Shown: positions 1 to 9,100 of the stretch, in pieces
Layout: each line of letters begins with the position of its first letter
Position numbering within the stretch: the stretch's first letter is position 1
Assembly: GCA_046290435.1 (NCBI GenBank)
Contig: JBKAGO010000056.1
Span: 1-58,135 of the forward strand
Direction: 5' to 3'
DNA length: 58,135 nt
Origin: CAVQUE01 sp046290435
GTDB taxonomy: Bacteria; Actinomycetota; Acidimicrobiia; Acidimicrobiales; UBA8592
Program-made: the position numbers and the translations under genes
Notes under the pieces: generated by a model
Seen by the model: the letters and a program-made list of their open reading frames with translations, nothing else
Told to the model about the DNA's origin: nothing
Databases searched by the model: none

Positions 1-2
1 TC

Positions 3-158
3 GCGTTGCTCTGCCAACGCCTCAACCCCATCCGGCGACTGCGCTCGAACCCCCGCATCGTCAAACGCAAGATCTCCAAATGGAACGTCAAACGGTCCCA
101 CCACGCCGACTGGCCCCAGCCCACCCAACAACCCATCCCCACCATCCAACGCATCTAA
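3..158 (+). pseudogene. C-terminal fragment of a possible transposase
   Basis: An open frame runs in from the left edge and stops at TAA 156-158. The 51 residues are very basic, with a stretch reading NPRIVKRKISKWNVKR followed by a Pro/Gln-rich tail. From memory this resembles the C-terminus of an IS4-like group of actinobacterial transposases; I cannot confirm it. The 5' part lies outside the window, so it may be intact there. Its position directly beside IS3 remnants supports a mobile-element origin. Confidence 0.35.
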
Positions 159-705
159 CTGAACGGTATTGGGGTTAAGGCAGAGTCTGTTGGAGAGCTC
201 CAGCGGTGAGCGAATGGCGACAGCAGCCTCGCGTGGCCCGGCGGTGTCGCTGGCGAGGGATCGGTGACGCAGCCCATTGACGGGCGCTCGTGACGAGGCT
301 GATGCGCATGTGATGCGCAAACGGCCAGCCAACAGTTCCTTGGTGGCGCCGCGTCGACCACGGTCGCGAGGTACCAGAACTTGTCGACGATCGAGACGTA
401 GGTCACATCGCCGTACCACAGAGCGTTCGGTGTGGCAGGCGTGAACTTGCAGCCCACCAGGTCCGGGAACGGCGCCGCCAGCCGGTCGCGTCGCGTGGTC
501 GACGTCTAGTGCTCCCGCCCGGACAGGCGCCTAATGCCGGCGTCGGCCATGGTCTGCGCGACCCGACGCAACCCGACCTGGGCTCCGTCGTCGTGCAACG
601 CATCATGGATCCAGGGGGAGCCGTAGGTGATGTGCGCGATCAGTGAAACCCGGGATCGGCGATCAACGAAAACTGGGTTCGGTGGGGTGGAGCTGTTCCT
701 CCTGA
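155..705 (-). pseudogene. Degraded IS3-family transposase OrfB (3' part)
   Basis: Minus-strand frames together spell a broken IS3 OrfB. The upstream frame (about 690-510) reads YGSPWIHDALHDDGAQVGL and RRVAQTMADAGIRRLS, which is the HTH_21 region of OrfB. After a stop near 510 and a frame change, the rve integrase start appears as ALWYGDVTYVSIVDKFWYLATVVD (split here: ALWYGDVTYV, then SIVDKFWYLA, then TVVD), with the first catalytic Asp. The remaining DDE residues are lost. It probably continues the OrfA/OrfB start at 2633-3043; the two halves are separated by the inserted element at about 706-2632. Confidence 0.65.
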
Positions 706-785
706 CATCCCACTGAAGAGCGTGTGGCCCCTCCAGCCTGTCGAGCGACCAAGCAACGACAGAGATGCTGGAGGGACCGCTGCTC

Positions 786-1616
786 ATGATGACGCAGGAG
801 GAGTTCATGGACGTGTTGGCAATGAAGCGCCAGGGCATGTCGTACGTGGAGATCGGCGAGAAGCTCGGGTATCACCCGGACACGATCTCGAAGTGGGTGA
901 AGGCAGGCGGACCGCCGGCCGCCCGGATGGTTGCCGACGAGGACCGGGTTGTGGATCCGGTGTGGGCTGACCGGCTGACCGAGTTGCTGGTCGGGAACCC
1001 GAAGTTGTTGGCGACGTCGTTGTTCGAGATCGTCGCGGCGGAAGGGTTCGAGGGCTCGTATCCGTCGGTGGTGCGTTGGGTCCGTGAGCAGCGTGGCCCG
1101 AGGTTCCGGGCGGCCGATGGTGCGTCGGTGCCGATCGAGACCGCTCCGGGTGAGGAGGCGCAGTTCGACTTCTCGGACTGCTCGGCGTGGGCGCAGTCGG
1201 TGGGGCTGGGGCCGGTGTTGTGGTGCTTCGGGATGATCTTGTGTTGGTCGCGTTGGCGGACGTGGTGGTTCACGACATCGGTCGACCGCCAGCACACCTT
1301 CGAAGGTGTCGCCGGGTTCTTCGACGCTGCGGGCGGTGTGCCCCAGGTCGCCCGGACGGATCGGATGGGTGCGCTCGGCCAGTCCCAGGGCCGCCGGAAG
1401 CAGGCCGAAGCCGGGGCTCGGCAGGGCCTGGCGGCCAAGTCGAAGAAGCGCCGGTCGGCCGAGGAGATCGAGCTCGAGAAGTTGCGTGCGAAGAATGCCC
1501 GGCTCGAGGCCGAGCTCGCGAAGACGAAGACCGCGTTGGAGATCACGGGAAAAGTGCACGCGCTCTTGGAGCAGCTCTCCGAGAGCGCGGACACCGATCC
1601 ACCGTCGAAGCCGTGA
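786..1616 (+). pseudogene. Chimeric ORF: IS21 IstA N-terminus fused to IS3 OrfA C-terminus
   Basis: The first ~200 residues match an IS21 IstA transposase: an HTH region (YVEIGEKLGYHPDTISKWVK), the PSVVRWVRE segment, the catalytic region QFDFSD and the TDRMGALGQSQGRR motif. IstA normally continues for about 200-300 more residues. Here the frame changes abruptly to a lysine/glutamate-rich coiled coil ending in GKVHALLEQLSESADTD, which is the usual C-terminus of an IS3-family OrfA. An IS21 element was therefore truncated and joined to an IS3 element lacking its own OrfA start, around 1395-1400. The ATG at 786 has GGAGGG about 12 bases upstream; ATG 765 is an alternative. The stop overlaps the GTG of the next ORF. 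Confidence 0.6.
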
Positions 1617-2623
1617 TCGACCAGCACCTCTGCGACCTCGAGGCGGTGACGTCGCTGAAGAAGGCGTGTGAGCTGATCGGAGCGAACCGTTCCACGATCC
1701 AACGCCGCCGCCAGCCACCGAAGTTGGGGCCGCCGGCGCCTCGGCCGGCGCCGCCCAACAAGCTCACCGAACCCGAACGCCAGCACATCCTGGCTGTGCT
1801 GCGCTCGGCGGAGTACTGCGACCTCGCACCCGCACAAGTCTGGGCTCGGCTGCTCGACGACGGCATCTATGTGTGCTCGATCTCCACCATGTACCGGCTG
1901 TTGGCCATCGCTGGCGAGAACCGGGAACGGCGACGACAGCGCACCCACCCCGCCCGCAAGCGCCCCGAGCTCATTGCCCGGGCCCCCAACCAGGTGTGGA
2001 GCTGGGACATCACCAAGCTGGCCGGACCCGAACGTGGCATCTACTACGAGCTGTTCGTGATCATCGACATCTACAGCCGCTACGTCGTCGCCTGGTGTGT
2101 GGCCGAAGCCGAGACCGGCGAGCTCGCCGAAGCGTTCATCGAAGCCGCCCTCGACCGCCAACAAATCGGCCGCGACCAGCTGACCTTGCACGCGGATCGG
2201 GGCACCTCGATGACCTCCAAGCCCGTCGCGCAGCTCCTCGTCGATCTCGGCGTCGCCCGGTCCCACAGCCGGCCGTCGGTGTCGAATGACAACCCCTACT
2301 CCGAGGCGAACTTCAAGACCCTCAAGTACTGCCCTACGTTCCCCGCCCGCTTCGGGTCGATCGCCGATGCCCGCGTGTTCTGCGAGGCGTTCTTCGATCA
2401 CTACAACCACATCCACCGCCACTCCGGCATCGGGCTCCACACCCCGGCATCGGTCCACTACGGCACCGCCACCGAGATCCGCGAACAACGCGCAGCGACC
2501 CTCGACGCCGCCTACGCCGCCAACCCCGCCCGGTTCCGGCACCGACCCCCCACACCACCCAAGCTTCCAACGGTCGCATGGATCAACGAACCCACCCAGG
2601 AAGCACTCATCCAATCCGCATAA
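1613..2623 (+). CDS. IS3-family transposase OrfB
   Basis: DDE transposase that would act with OrfA. The GTG at 1613 overlaps the TGA of the upstream ORF (GTGA), the normal coupling arrangement. Order: an N-terminal region starting VIDQHLCDLEAVTSLKKACE, an HTH_21-like stretch, then the rve integrase core. The core has the DDE triad in WSWDITKLAG, LHADRGTSM and NPYSEANFKTLKY, and the C-terminal FDHYNHIHRHSGIGLHTPASVHYG motif (split: FDHYNHIHRH, SGIGLHTPAS). It appears full length (336 aa). Because its OrfA partner is chimeric, autonomous transposition is doubtful. Confidence 0.85.
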   Translation: MIDQHLCDLEAVTSLKKACELIGANRSTIQRRRQPPKLGPPAPRPAPPNKLTEPERQHILAVLRSAEYCDLAPAQVWARLLDDGIYVCSISTMYRLLAIAGENRERRRQRTHPARKRPELIARAPNQVWSWDITKLAGPERGIYYELFVIIDIYSRYVVAWCVAEAETGELAEAFIEAALDRQQIGRDQLTLHADRGTSMTSKPVAQLLVDLGVARSHSRPSVSNDNPYSEANFKTLKYCPTFPARFGSIADARVFCEAFFDHYNHIHRHSGIGLHTPASVHYGTATEIREQRAATLDAAYAANPARFRHRPPTPPKLPTVAWINEPTQEALIQSA

Positions 2624-2632
2624 GAACCTGCC

Positions 2633-3043
2633 TCATCCCCCTTGACCCGTTCCGCCGGCGTTCCAATCGAAATACGACGACTCTGGAACATCGAGCACGC
2701 CACACAGGGCACGGATCGGGAAGTCAGCCTTCTGGGCGTTGAGGAAGATGTACTTGGTCACCCGTTCGACTCCTTCATTCAGAAGGCCGTCGCTCTTTAG
2801 GATCTCCCGCTCGAGAACCCACTCGCCCTTCTCCCGACGGAGCTGCGCGAGTTCTTGCCGTTCCGACAACGACAGATCGTCGCTGTCACCCAAGGCATCT
2901 CGTGACTGTGCCATCCACTTCGCGAGAGTAATGTCCGACACCCCCAACTCCGCGGCAATCCGATACCGCGGCTTCGACGAGATCGACACCAACTCAACCG
3001 CGTGTGCACGGAAATCGCTATCAAATTTCAAAGGCATACCCAT
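2633..3043 (-). pseudogene. IS3-family OrfA with truncated OrfB start
   Basis: ATG 3043 has GGGAGG 8 bases upstream. The product begins with an HTH_Tnp_1 domain (MPLKFDSDFRAHAVELVS, then AAELGVSDITLAKWM), followed by a short coiled coil (ERQELAQLRREKGEWVLERE). It then runs in the same frame into an OrfB-type start (KYIFLNAQKADFPIRALCGVL). Similarity ends near 2640, at the border of the nested insertion. This is the 5' half of the IS3 element whose 3' half is at 155-705. Confidence 0.6.
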
Positions 3044-3108
3044 AGTGGAATCCTCCCAATAAGCCCTCGGGAAACCGGGTGGACATTCATTCCATTCTGG
3101 CTCAAGTC

Positions 3109-4272
3109 CTAAGCCGAGAGGCATGTTTCAAATAGGTTGATGTTCGTCTGGATCGTCGGTGCAGCAGCGAAATGCCGCTCAGCTAGATCTTGCGCGGATG
3201 CAGTAAGGCCAGAACGGCCTTCGGACAACTCGTTGACGAGCTGCCCAACTTGAGTCGCAATCGAGTCAATCTTGTGAGGGTCGCATACGCGAACCGCAGC
3301 GAAATCGTCAGCGTAGGCAGAGAACGGTGTGTTCGGCCCGACGATAACCGGCAAACCAGCAGAGAGTGACTCAATAATTACGTGTCCGTAGTTCTCGCCG
3401 AACGTCGGGAACAGAAGGAAATCCGACGCCTCAAGGTGGGTGATTACCTTGTCGGGCGGCACTGGCCCGACATAAGTCACGCGGATATTGCTCGGCAGGC
3501 CCTCGATCTCTCGCTCGATTTCAGTCCAATATCGATTATCGTCAACAGGCCCGACGATTTGAAGATCGATATCTATCGAGGTGAGGGCAAGCGCCCGCAA
3601 AGCGCCAAGTAGGTTCTTCTTGGGTGATATGCGTGATAGGAAGATCGCTCGAACCCCCCGCTCTGGCGGTGGAGTGAGTCTATTTGCAGCAGGCGAAGGC
3701 ATTCGTAGGTTCGGGGCGATAGCTACCCGCGCCCCATCCCCGAAAAGCCGTCGAATGCTGCGCGCTTCGAGTTCGTTCGAAGCGTGCCATGTTATGCGAT
3801 TCATCGGGACCAGTGGCCGAAAGGCAAGCAGGTAGGCCCGCTTGCGCCAGGATCGGATCGCTAGGGCGCCATCCATTAGCTGGCCCCGTGGGGCCAAGAC
3901 GATGGGCTGTCTCTGGCGCTGGAGCCTCGAAGCTACCAGAGGTAGAAGCCCGTACTCCACATCAAATACTGTATTCACGTAGAGTAAATCAAAGGGCTTT
4001 TGCTTGAATATTGAACGCCAGTCTCGCAAGCTGCGGCGCTTCTCTCCCCGATAATTCACCTCGGCTCCGCACCAGCTAGTCCAGCGGTTGGGGGCGATGC
4101 CCTCCATGGGCTCCGTCTGGCGGGCATCGTATGCAGAGGCGACCACGGTGTATCTGAAATGGCTCTGCGTCAGCATTACCAGGGCTCCCACGCTTTTCGC
4201 TGGACCTCCACTCAGGAATGATGGCGGGAACCAGCGTGCTGCAACTAGGATAGAAGGTCTGCTCTTGCTCAT
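3109..4272 (-). CDS. GT4 family glycosyltransferase
   Basis: Retaining GT-B glycosyltransferase, cytoplasmic, likely adding one sugar to a lipid-linked polysaccharide repeat. The open frame extends further upstream, but the first residues that look like a GT4 are MSKSRPSILVAARWFPPSFL, so ATG 4272 was chosen (387 aa). A glycine-rich donor loop follows (SGGPAKSVGAL). The C-terminal half has the GT4 pattern: FLSRISPKKNLLGALRAL, VGPVPPDKV, then the E-x7-E region GENYGHVIIESLSAGLPVI. It is in the same orientation as the RmlD-like and WbuB-like genes upstream. Codon use is less GC-rich than in the 18-30 kb operon. The sugar specificity cannot be read from sequence. Confidence 0.85.
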   Translation of the reverse strand: MSKSRPSILVAARWFPPSFLSGGPAKSVGALVMLTQSHFRYTVVASAYDARQTEPMEGIAPNRWTSWCGAEVNYRGEKRRSLRDWRSIFKQKPFDLLYVNTVFDVEYGLLPLVASRLQRQRQPIVLAPRGQLMDGALAIRSWRKRAYLLAFRPLVPMNRITWHASNELEARSIRRLFGDGARVAIAPNLRMPSPAANRLTPPPERGVRAIFLSRISPKKNLLGALRALALTSIDIDLQIVGPVDDNRYWTEIEREIEGLPSNIRVTYVGPVPPDKVITHLEASDFLLFPTFGENYGHVIIESLSAGLPVIVGPNTPFSAYADDFAAVRVCDPHKIDSIATQVGQLVNELSEGRSGLTASAQDLAERHFAAAPTIQTNINLFETCLSA

Positions 4273-4474
4273 GGATCCTCGCGATCGTGTCCAGCAGTTA
4301 GCTTTAGGGGACGGTCTGGGGTCCACAGATGTGCAGGGCCGCCGTCGCGCGTTTGCCCGTCCGGCAGGGCAGCGCTGGCTCTTGCGATAGGTCGGGGCCA
4401 TCAATGTGCATTCCATTGAATGGAGGTGTTCCCCGCACGTTGTGAACGAATCTATTCGGGATGACCTAAGCTCG

Positions 4475-5395
4475 TCAAGATGTACCGGCCCCATAAGGGC
4501 CACTGGAGTTGAGGTCCAGCTGTCCAAAGGAATGCATAGCGTTGACCATCTCGTCCCATCGTGGCGGCGAGTATCCGGTTTCTGATCGGAATCGACTTGA
4601 GTCAAGGGACCGATCAATTACGAGCTTGTCGTCGGGGAAAACGCGTGCGCTTGTTCCATAGACCCTGGAGATCAAGTTGAGCAGGTCAAATTTGGATATC
4701 GGATCGGCCGATACATGGTAGAGGCCGACCAAGGCAGTATTGTGGATTAGCAAGTCTCGAATAATGCAAGCTAGTTCCACTGTGGTCAGACCGGAGAACA
4801 CAGCTCTTGTGAAGCCCGGCACGGCGCCATCCTGAGCCAAGAACCACTCAACGAGCCCATGGCGAGACGCAAGCTCGTGGCCGATGATCGAAGTTCGAAT
4901 CGTCAAGGAGTCGCCGTAGTCAACCTCTCCGAGCAGCTTGCTTCTGCCGTAGAGATCCTGGGCATCTGGTCGATCGCTCTCTTGATACATTCCGGCGTCG
5001 CCGCTGAAAACGCAGTCAGTGCTGACATGGATCAGGCGTGCACCGGTAGATGCGCATCGCTTCGCTAGGCGGTGGGGTAGGAGTGAGTTGATGCAGATAG
5101 ATGAAACTGGGTCCTCAGATTCAGTGAGTTGCTTCACTATGCCAACGCAGTTGATTACGTGGGTTGGTCCCACCGCCTCAAAGGCCCGGTCTAGTGATTC
5201 GTCACTTAGTGCTTCCACTCCACTTAGGACCTGTCCACGAAGGCTCTTGGGTAGATGTGCGATAGATTCCGGGGAACGGGTGGTGCCATACACAGAACTC
5301 AGTGGGCTGGAAGTCAGTACTCGAAGAACAACACTTCCAAGCATGCCTGTCGCGCCAAGAACTAGAATTCGGACACCGTTGGGGTGCCGTGTCAT
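4475..5395 (-). CDS. RmlD-like sugar-nucleotide reductase (SDR)
   Basis: NAD(P)-dependent extended SDR of the dTDP-4-dehydrorhamnose reductase type. The dinucleotide-binding motif GATGMLGS is near residues 16-23, VINCVGI follows, then VSTDCVFSG and the catalytic YGRSK. The tail contains VSADPISKFDLLNLI, typical of RmlD-like proteins. ATG 5395 gives 306 aa; ATG 5428 is an in-frame alternative. RmlD proper makes dTDP-L-rhamnose, but close relatives reduce 4-keto UDP-N-acetyl sugars. Rhamnose genes rmlA/B/C are absent here, and a WbuB-like (N-acetyl-fucosamine-type) glycosyltransferase lies next door, so the substrate is open. Confidence 0.75.
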   Translation of the reverse strand: MTRHPNGVRILVLGATGMLGSVVLRVLTSSPLSSVYGTTRSPESIAHLPKSLRGQVLSGVEALSDESLDRAFEAVGPTHVINCVGIVKQLTESEDPVSSICINSLLPHRLAKRCASTGARLIHVSTDCVFSGDAGMYQESDRPDAQDLYGRSKLLGEVDYGDSLTIRTSIIGHELASRHGLVEWFLAQDGAVPGFTRAVFSGLTTVELACIIRDLLIHNTALVGLYHVSADPISKFDLLNLISRVYGTSARVFPDDKLVIDRSLDSSRFRSETGYSPPRWDEMVNAMHSFGQLDLNSSGPYGAGTS

Positions 5396-5460
5396 GTGAG
5401 GTCCTCCGCTTTCGTGCGCCACCAGCAAGGTTGATGGCTGCGTAGTTTGTCGTTACTATG

Positions 5461-6720
5461 TCATCGCTGCATTTTGATGATCTGGCCTATCAGGTCTTGT
5501 AGCTTCTCCGCTACCCTTCCGGGGGCGTAGTGTTGCTCGAAATGAGAGCGGGCACGGTCGCCCATCGCCTCACGCTTAGCCTCGCTGCTATCTGCCAGTT
5601 GCAGTATGGCGTCTGCAAGTGAGGCAGCGTCGCCTGCGTGAACCGCAATTCCAGCGCCAGACTCTTGAATAACCCGAGCACCTTCGCCGTTCAGGCAAGC
5701 CACGACGGGGCGTCCTGCGGCGAGGTAAGTTGGAACCTTGCTAGGCAGTGTCTTTGTGAAGATCGGCTCGTCGGCAAGGCAGACGAGCAAGGCTGACGCC
5801 TGCTTCAATATCCCTGGGATGGCGGAAGAGTGGAATCTACCAGGAAGATCGATGTTGGTTAACCCCTGGCGTTGGACCTCGTCGCGAAGCCAGCGGGCCT
5901 TACTGCCGCTTCCAACTAGGATAAAGCGTATGTCCTGCCTTTCGTTAAGTCTGCCTGCTGCGTCCAGTACCGTTTCTAACGACTGGGCTCTTCCCAGGTT
6001 TCCGGCGAATACTACATTGAATCCAGGTGGCAGCATCAGCGCTGGTGCATTGTCTGCAGATTGTGTTGTCTCTTGATGCTCCGCTGGGTTCGGAAGGTAC
6101 GCTATCGGGACTGATCCCGCGCGCCTCCGAACGTCGTCGGTGAACGACGGAGACTGAACTAGAAGCATGTCGTTCTTGCGGTACAGCCACGAGACCAGAT
6201 ATCCCACGAGGGCAAGTACTCGAGGTGCTCGGACATGCCCAGTTGAAGCCAGGCTCTCTGGCCAGAGATCCTGTATCCAGGTAGCGAGTGGGGCCCCTTT
6301 AACCTTAGCCAACACCCAGCCAGGGAATACTTGAGTTATAGGCGATGGCGCATAAACGAGGACAACATCGAACCGGCTATGCCGCAGTATTAGCGGGCCG
6401 AGGAAGGAAGCCGAGACGACGAACGAGAGATAGTTAAACGCTAGCCGAAGACCGGACGACTTGCCTCGAGGCAAGATCGGCACACGATGGATGGTGATGC
6501 CATCATGCTCCTGCTTCATGAGACGGCCAGCCCGATATCCAGGAAAGGCTTTGCCGTCGGGATAGTTGGGGTGCCCTGTTAATACCTCTATGTCAATATC
6601 GTCGGCCGTGAGTGCAGTTGCAAGGCAGTTAACTGGAAACGTCTCGGGCCACCAGTACTGACTCACCACCAAGATTCTCAATGTAGCTCCCGTGGGCAAG
6701 TCGCGTGATCTGTCAATCAT
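5461..6720 (-). CDS. WbuB-like GT4 glycosyltransferase
   Basis: GT-B glycosyltransferase close to the WbuB/GT4 subgroup that often transfers N-acetyl-fucosamine-type residues. The N-terminus has ILVVSQYWWPETFPVNCLA (about residues 16-34) and VLTGHPNYPDGK, both diagnostic of the subgroup. ATWIQDLWPESLASTGHV follows in the middle. The C-terminal half has VFAGNLGRAQSLETVLDA, LPSKVPTYLAAGRPVVAC and a GARVIQESGAGI motif. Full length (419 aa). It shares orientation with the RmlD-like gene 65 bases downstream. A Wzx-exported repeat unit is the likely acceptor, by inference from context. Confidence 0.8.
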   Translation of the reverse strand: MIDRSRDLPTGATLRILVVSQYWWPETFPVNCLATALTADDIDIEVLTGHPNYPDGKAFPGYRAGRLMKQEHDGITIHRVPILPRGKSSGLRLAFNYLSFVVSASFLGPLILRHSRFDVVLVYAPSPITQVFPGWVLAKVKGAPLATWIQDLWPESLASTGHVRAPRVLALVGYLVSWLYRKNDMLLVQSPSFTDDVRRRAGSVPIAYLPNPAEHQETTQSADNAPALMLPPGFNVVFAGNLGRAQSLETVLDAAGRLNERQDIRFILVGSGSKARWLRDEVQRQGLTNIDLPGRFHSSAIPGILKQASALLVCLADEPIFTKTLPSKVPTYLAAGRPVVACLNGEGARVIQESGAGIAVHAGDAASLADAILQLADSSEAKREAMGDRARSHFEQHYAPGRVAEKLQDLIGQIIKMQR

Positions 6721-6966
6721 AGCACTGTTCGTCGTGCTAGTGAACGTCCTCTCGGCTGCTCCGGAGGGCTTGGTCCAAGTTGCTCGGCAGCGTGCTATGG
6801 CGCTGAGTGGATGTCTGATACTGTTACAACTTGCTGGGTTAGAGGACCAGCGCGACTATCTGTTGTCGCAGTGGAGCATCTCGCGAAGTATCGCGTACTC
6901 GACGGAGTCCCGTAGTGTCCTGATGTTCTACATCTGAAGCTGTTTGTGGTGTGTGTGGTTGGCGCT

Positions 6967-8838
6967 TCACTGTGTCTCCAACGAGAGACGGTCGAGGAGG
7001 GTGCCGTCTTCTCGGAGTGCGAAGCGGAAGGTGTGATCGCCGGGTTCGAGTGTGTAGGTGACGGGTTCGAAGTTGTCGGTGACGGGGTCGGTTCGGTAGT
7101 TGGCACTGATCGTGGTGTGGAACAGGGCCGGGTCGGTGGTGTGGTCTGGGGGCCCACCAACCCAGAACGAGTCCGATGTGAAGCCGCTGCTGAGTGTGGT
7201 GGCGTTGAGGCGGTAGGTGCCGGCCTCGGTCACGGTGAGGCATACGTCGACATAGCTGGCCGAGCCCGGCCCGGAGTTGCCGGAGCCTTCTGGAGCGCCG
7301 ACGGCTAGGCCGCCGCTCGCGTTGGGATCAGCCACCGCTGCGAACGCGCCCGCCAAAACCCCATCCTCCGCCTCCCCAGACAACCCACCGGAACATGCAC
7401 CGGAGGCGGGGGGCTCGACTATCTGACGTATCATTCGATCGCTCTTGTTAAGGACGTACATCTCCCCATCGGCTCCTCGGGCAATCCGGGCGTCGCCCCT
7501 GGTCGAACCAATCAGATCAATGAATCTCACCTCCGTATCGTCTGTGTAGACCAGAAGCTCCCTTGGTGTCAGTGGGTCACCGGATGAAAACGCGCTAGCC
7601 ATCTCGAGCGCGTCCGATACAAAGAACCGTCCACGCGGGATATCACCGAACACGTATTGACCCACTAGGGAGGGCACGGCGCTTCCTCGATACACCATGC
7701 CACCCTGAACTGCTGTAGGTCCGTCGGTCGGCAGGGCGGCCGTCGAGATCTGATTGGACGGGAGAGCATGGCCATACTGTACGACTGGTGGGCGCAGTTG
7801 GCCGACGGCGCCGATGGCAGTTTCGTTCTTTGGCGCCTGGCCCTCGAGTGAGTCCCAACCGTAGTTATCCCCTGCGGAGATGAAGTTGACCTCCTCGGCG
7901 ATCTCGCCGCCGATGTCTGAGGCCACCAGATAGGCGACGCCTCCAATCGACTCGAAGGATAGATGTTGTGGGTTTCTCAGGCCGTAGGCGAAAATCTCGC
8001 CTCTCGCCTCTGGCGTAGTGGCAAATGGATTTGAGTCGGGAATGATGTAGTTGGCCGTGGTGGAGGGTTCTGGATCAATGCGCAAAATCTTCCCGAAGAG
8101 ATTGTCGAGTCGCTGCGCATAAGGGCCATCGATTATCGATACGCCATTTCCGTTGTCGCCAGACGATATGTACAGGAGGCCGTAGTCTGGGTGTCCGGGT
8201 GTCAAGCTTGGATCGAATGCAATGTCGGTCAATCCATGGGATCCGCCGCCTGGGGTGGTGTAGTGGAGGCGCAGTACCTCGCGCCCTGAGGTCAGATCTA
8301 CAGACTGGCTTCCGGAAGGGTCGACCACTGAGAACTCGACAATCACCCAGGCGTGGCGACGGGCACCCGGCATTACTTCAGGCAATAAATCGGTGTCATC
8401 GTCGGGCGTGCCGGAAACCGTCAACTCCACAGTTAAGTAGAGCTTGCCGAATCCGTAGTTTCCTGGTCTGCTGAAGTCTGGATGAAAGGCGATATATCGG
8501 AGTGGAAATCCACCCACAAGCGAACTGCCCAGATTTGTAAGGCGCAGGTCGAGCCACGCGCTGGCATCGACCTGGCCATCGAGGCTGACGCGCCAGATTT
8601 GACCTTCTTGGACCGCCACGAAGAGACTTTCGGGGGAATCCGGCGCGTGGGTCATTTCGATCATCCGGCGCCCTGCCTCTGGAGGCAGTGCTGCAAACGT
8701 CTCCAAGTGGAGCTCGAGCTCCGAGCGCTCTACGCCACCAGGCGGTTGCGCTTGCGCGCCTGCCGGCCACATGATGGTAGCCATCGCACCAATAAAGAAT
8801 GCTGCCATCCACCGAACTGCAGCTGACTGTCCGCCCAT
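6967..8838 (-). CDS. Secreted PQQ-type sugar dehydrogenase-like protein
   Basis: Exported protein with the six-bladed propeller fold of soluble glucose/aldose sugar dehydrogenases. ATG 8838 gives 623 aa with a signal peptide ending near AGAQA (about residue 30). Family motifs are HPDFSRPGNYGFGKLYLT, TPGGGSHGLTDIAFDPS, SSGDNGNG, DNLFGKILRIDPEP, FAYGLRNPQHLSFE and GDNYGWDSLEG. After the propeller (to about 480) a C-terminal domain of about 140 residues (YVDVCLTVTEAGTYRLNA ... LEPGDHTFRFAL) looks like a carbohydrate-binding beta-sandwich. Catalytic activity is not assured; many such propellers in envelope clusters are uncharacterised. A second family member is at 30572-34186. Confidence 0.8.
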   Translation of the reverse strand: MGGQSAAVRWMAAFFIGAMATIMWPAGAQAQPPGGVERSELELHLETFAALPPEAGRRMIEMTHAPDSPESLFVAVQEGQIWRVSLDGQVDASAWLDLRLTNLGSSLVGGFPLRYIAFHPDFSRPGNYGFGKLYLTVELTVSGTPDDDTDLLPEVMPGARRHAWVIVEFSVVDPSGSQSVDLTSGREVLRLHYTTPGGGSHGLTDIAFDPSLTPGHPDYGLLYISSGDNGNGVSIIDGPYAQRLDNLFGKILRIDPEPSTTANYIIPDSNPFATTPEARGEIFAYGLRNPQHLSFESIGGVAYLVASDIGGEIAEEVNFISAGDNYGWDSLEGQAPKNETAIGAVGQLRPPVVQYGHALPSNQISTAALPTDGPTAVQGGMVYRGSAVPSLVGQYVFGDIPRGRFFVSDALEMASAFSSGDPLTPRELLVYTDDTEVRFIDLIGSTRGDARIARGADGEMYVLNKSDRMIRQIVEPPASGACSGGLSGEAEDGVLAGAFAAVADPNASGGLAVGAPEGSGNSGPGSASYVDVCLTVTEAGTYRLNATTLSSGFTSDSFWVGGPPDHTTDPALFHTTISANYRTDPVTDNFEPVTYTLEPGDHTFRFALREDGTLLDRLSLETQ

Positions 8839-9100
8839 GTCGCCCAAAGATAGACGCTGGCCGTGGCCACGCCAAGAGTCGTCTTCTTCGGCCCTCTGGC
8901 CGCCCACCCTTCTTCTGGTCCGGACTAGCGCAGGGCTCTCCGAAGGCTAGCGTTGGATTCGCTGACAGCGCTGCTGCGGCACCTCGGCAGGCGCGGCCTG
9001 CAGCCAGACCGGAGCAAGTCCGCTGCCGGGATCTCGATGGCATACGCCGCTACGCGGCATGGCTCCATATCCGGCCGTGGATGCAGCGAAGCGTCGCCAG

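Larger units (their letters stand above)
706..2632 (+). mobile_element. Nested insertion: chimeric IS21/IS3 element inside an older IS3
   Basis: A plus-strand block of transposase genes (786-2623) sits between two minus-strand pieces of one IS3-like transposase. OrfA plus the OrfB N-terminus lie on the right (3043 to about 2640), and the rest of OrfB lies on the left (about 705 to 155). The simplest reading is insertion into the older element. Exact ends and target-site duplication were not resolved by eye. Confidence 0.5.

Noticed and set aside
4475..5395. dTDP-rhamnose pathway member (rmlD symbol)
   Set aside because: No rmlA, rmlB or rmlC in the window; related SDRs act on other sugar nucleotides, so the symbol was not assigned.
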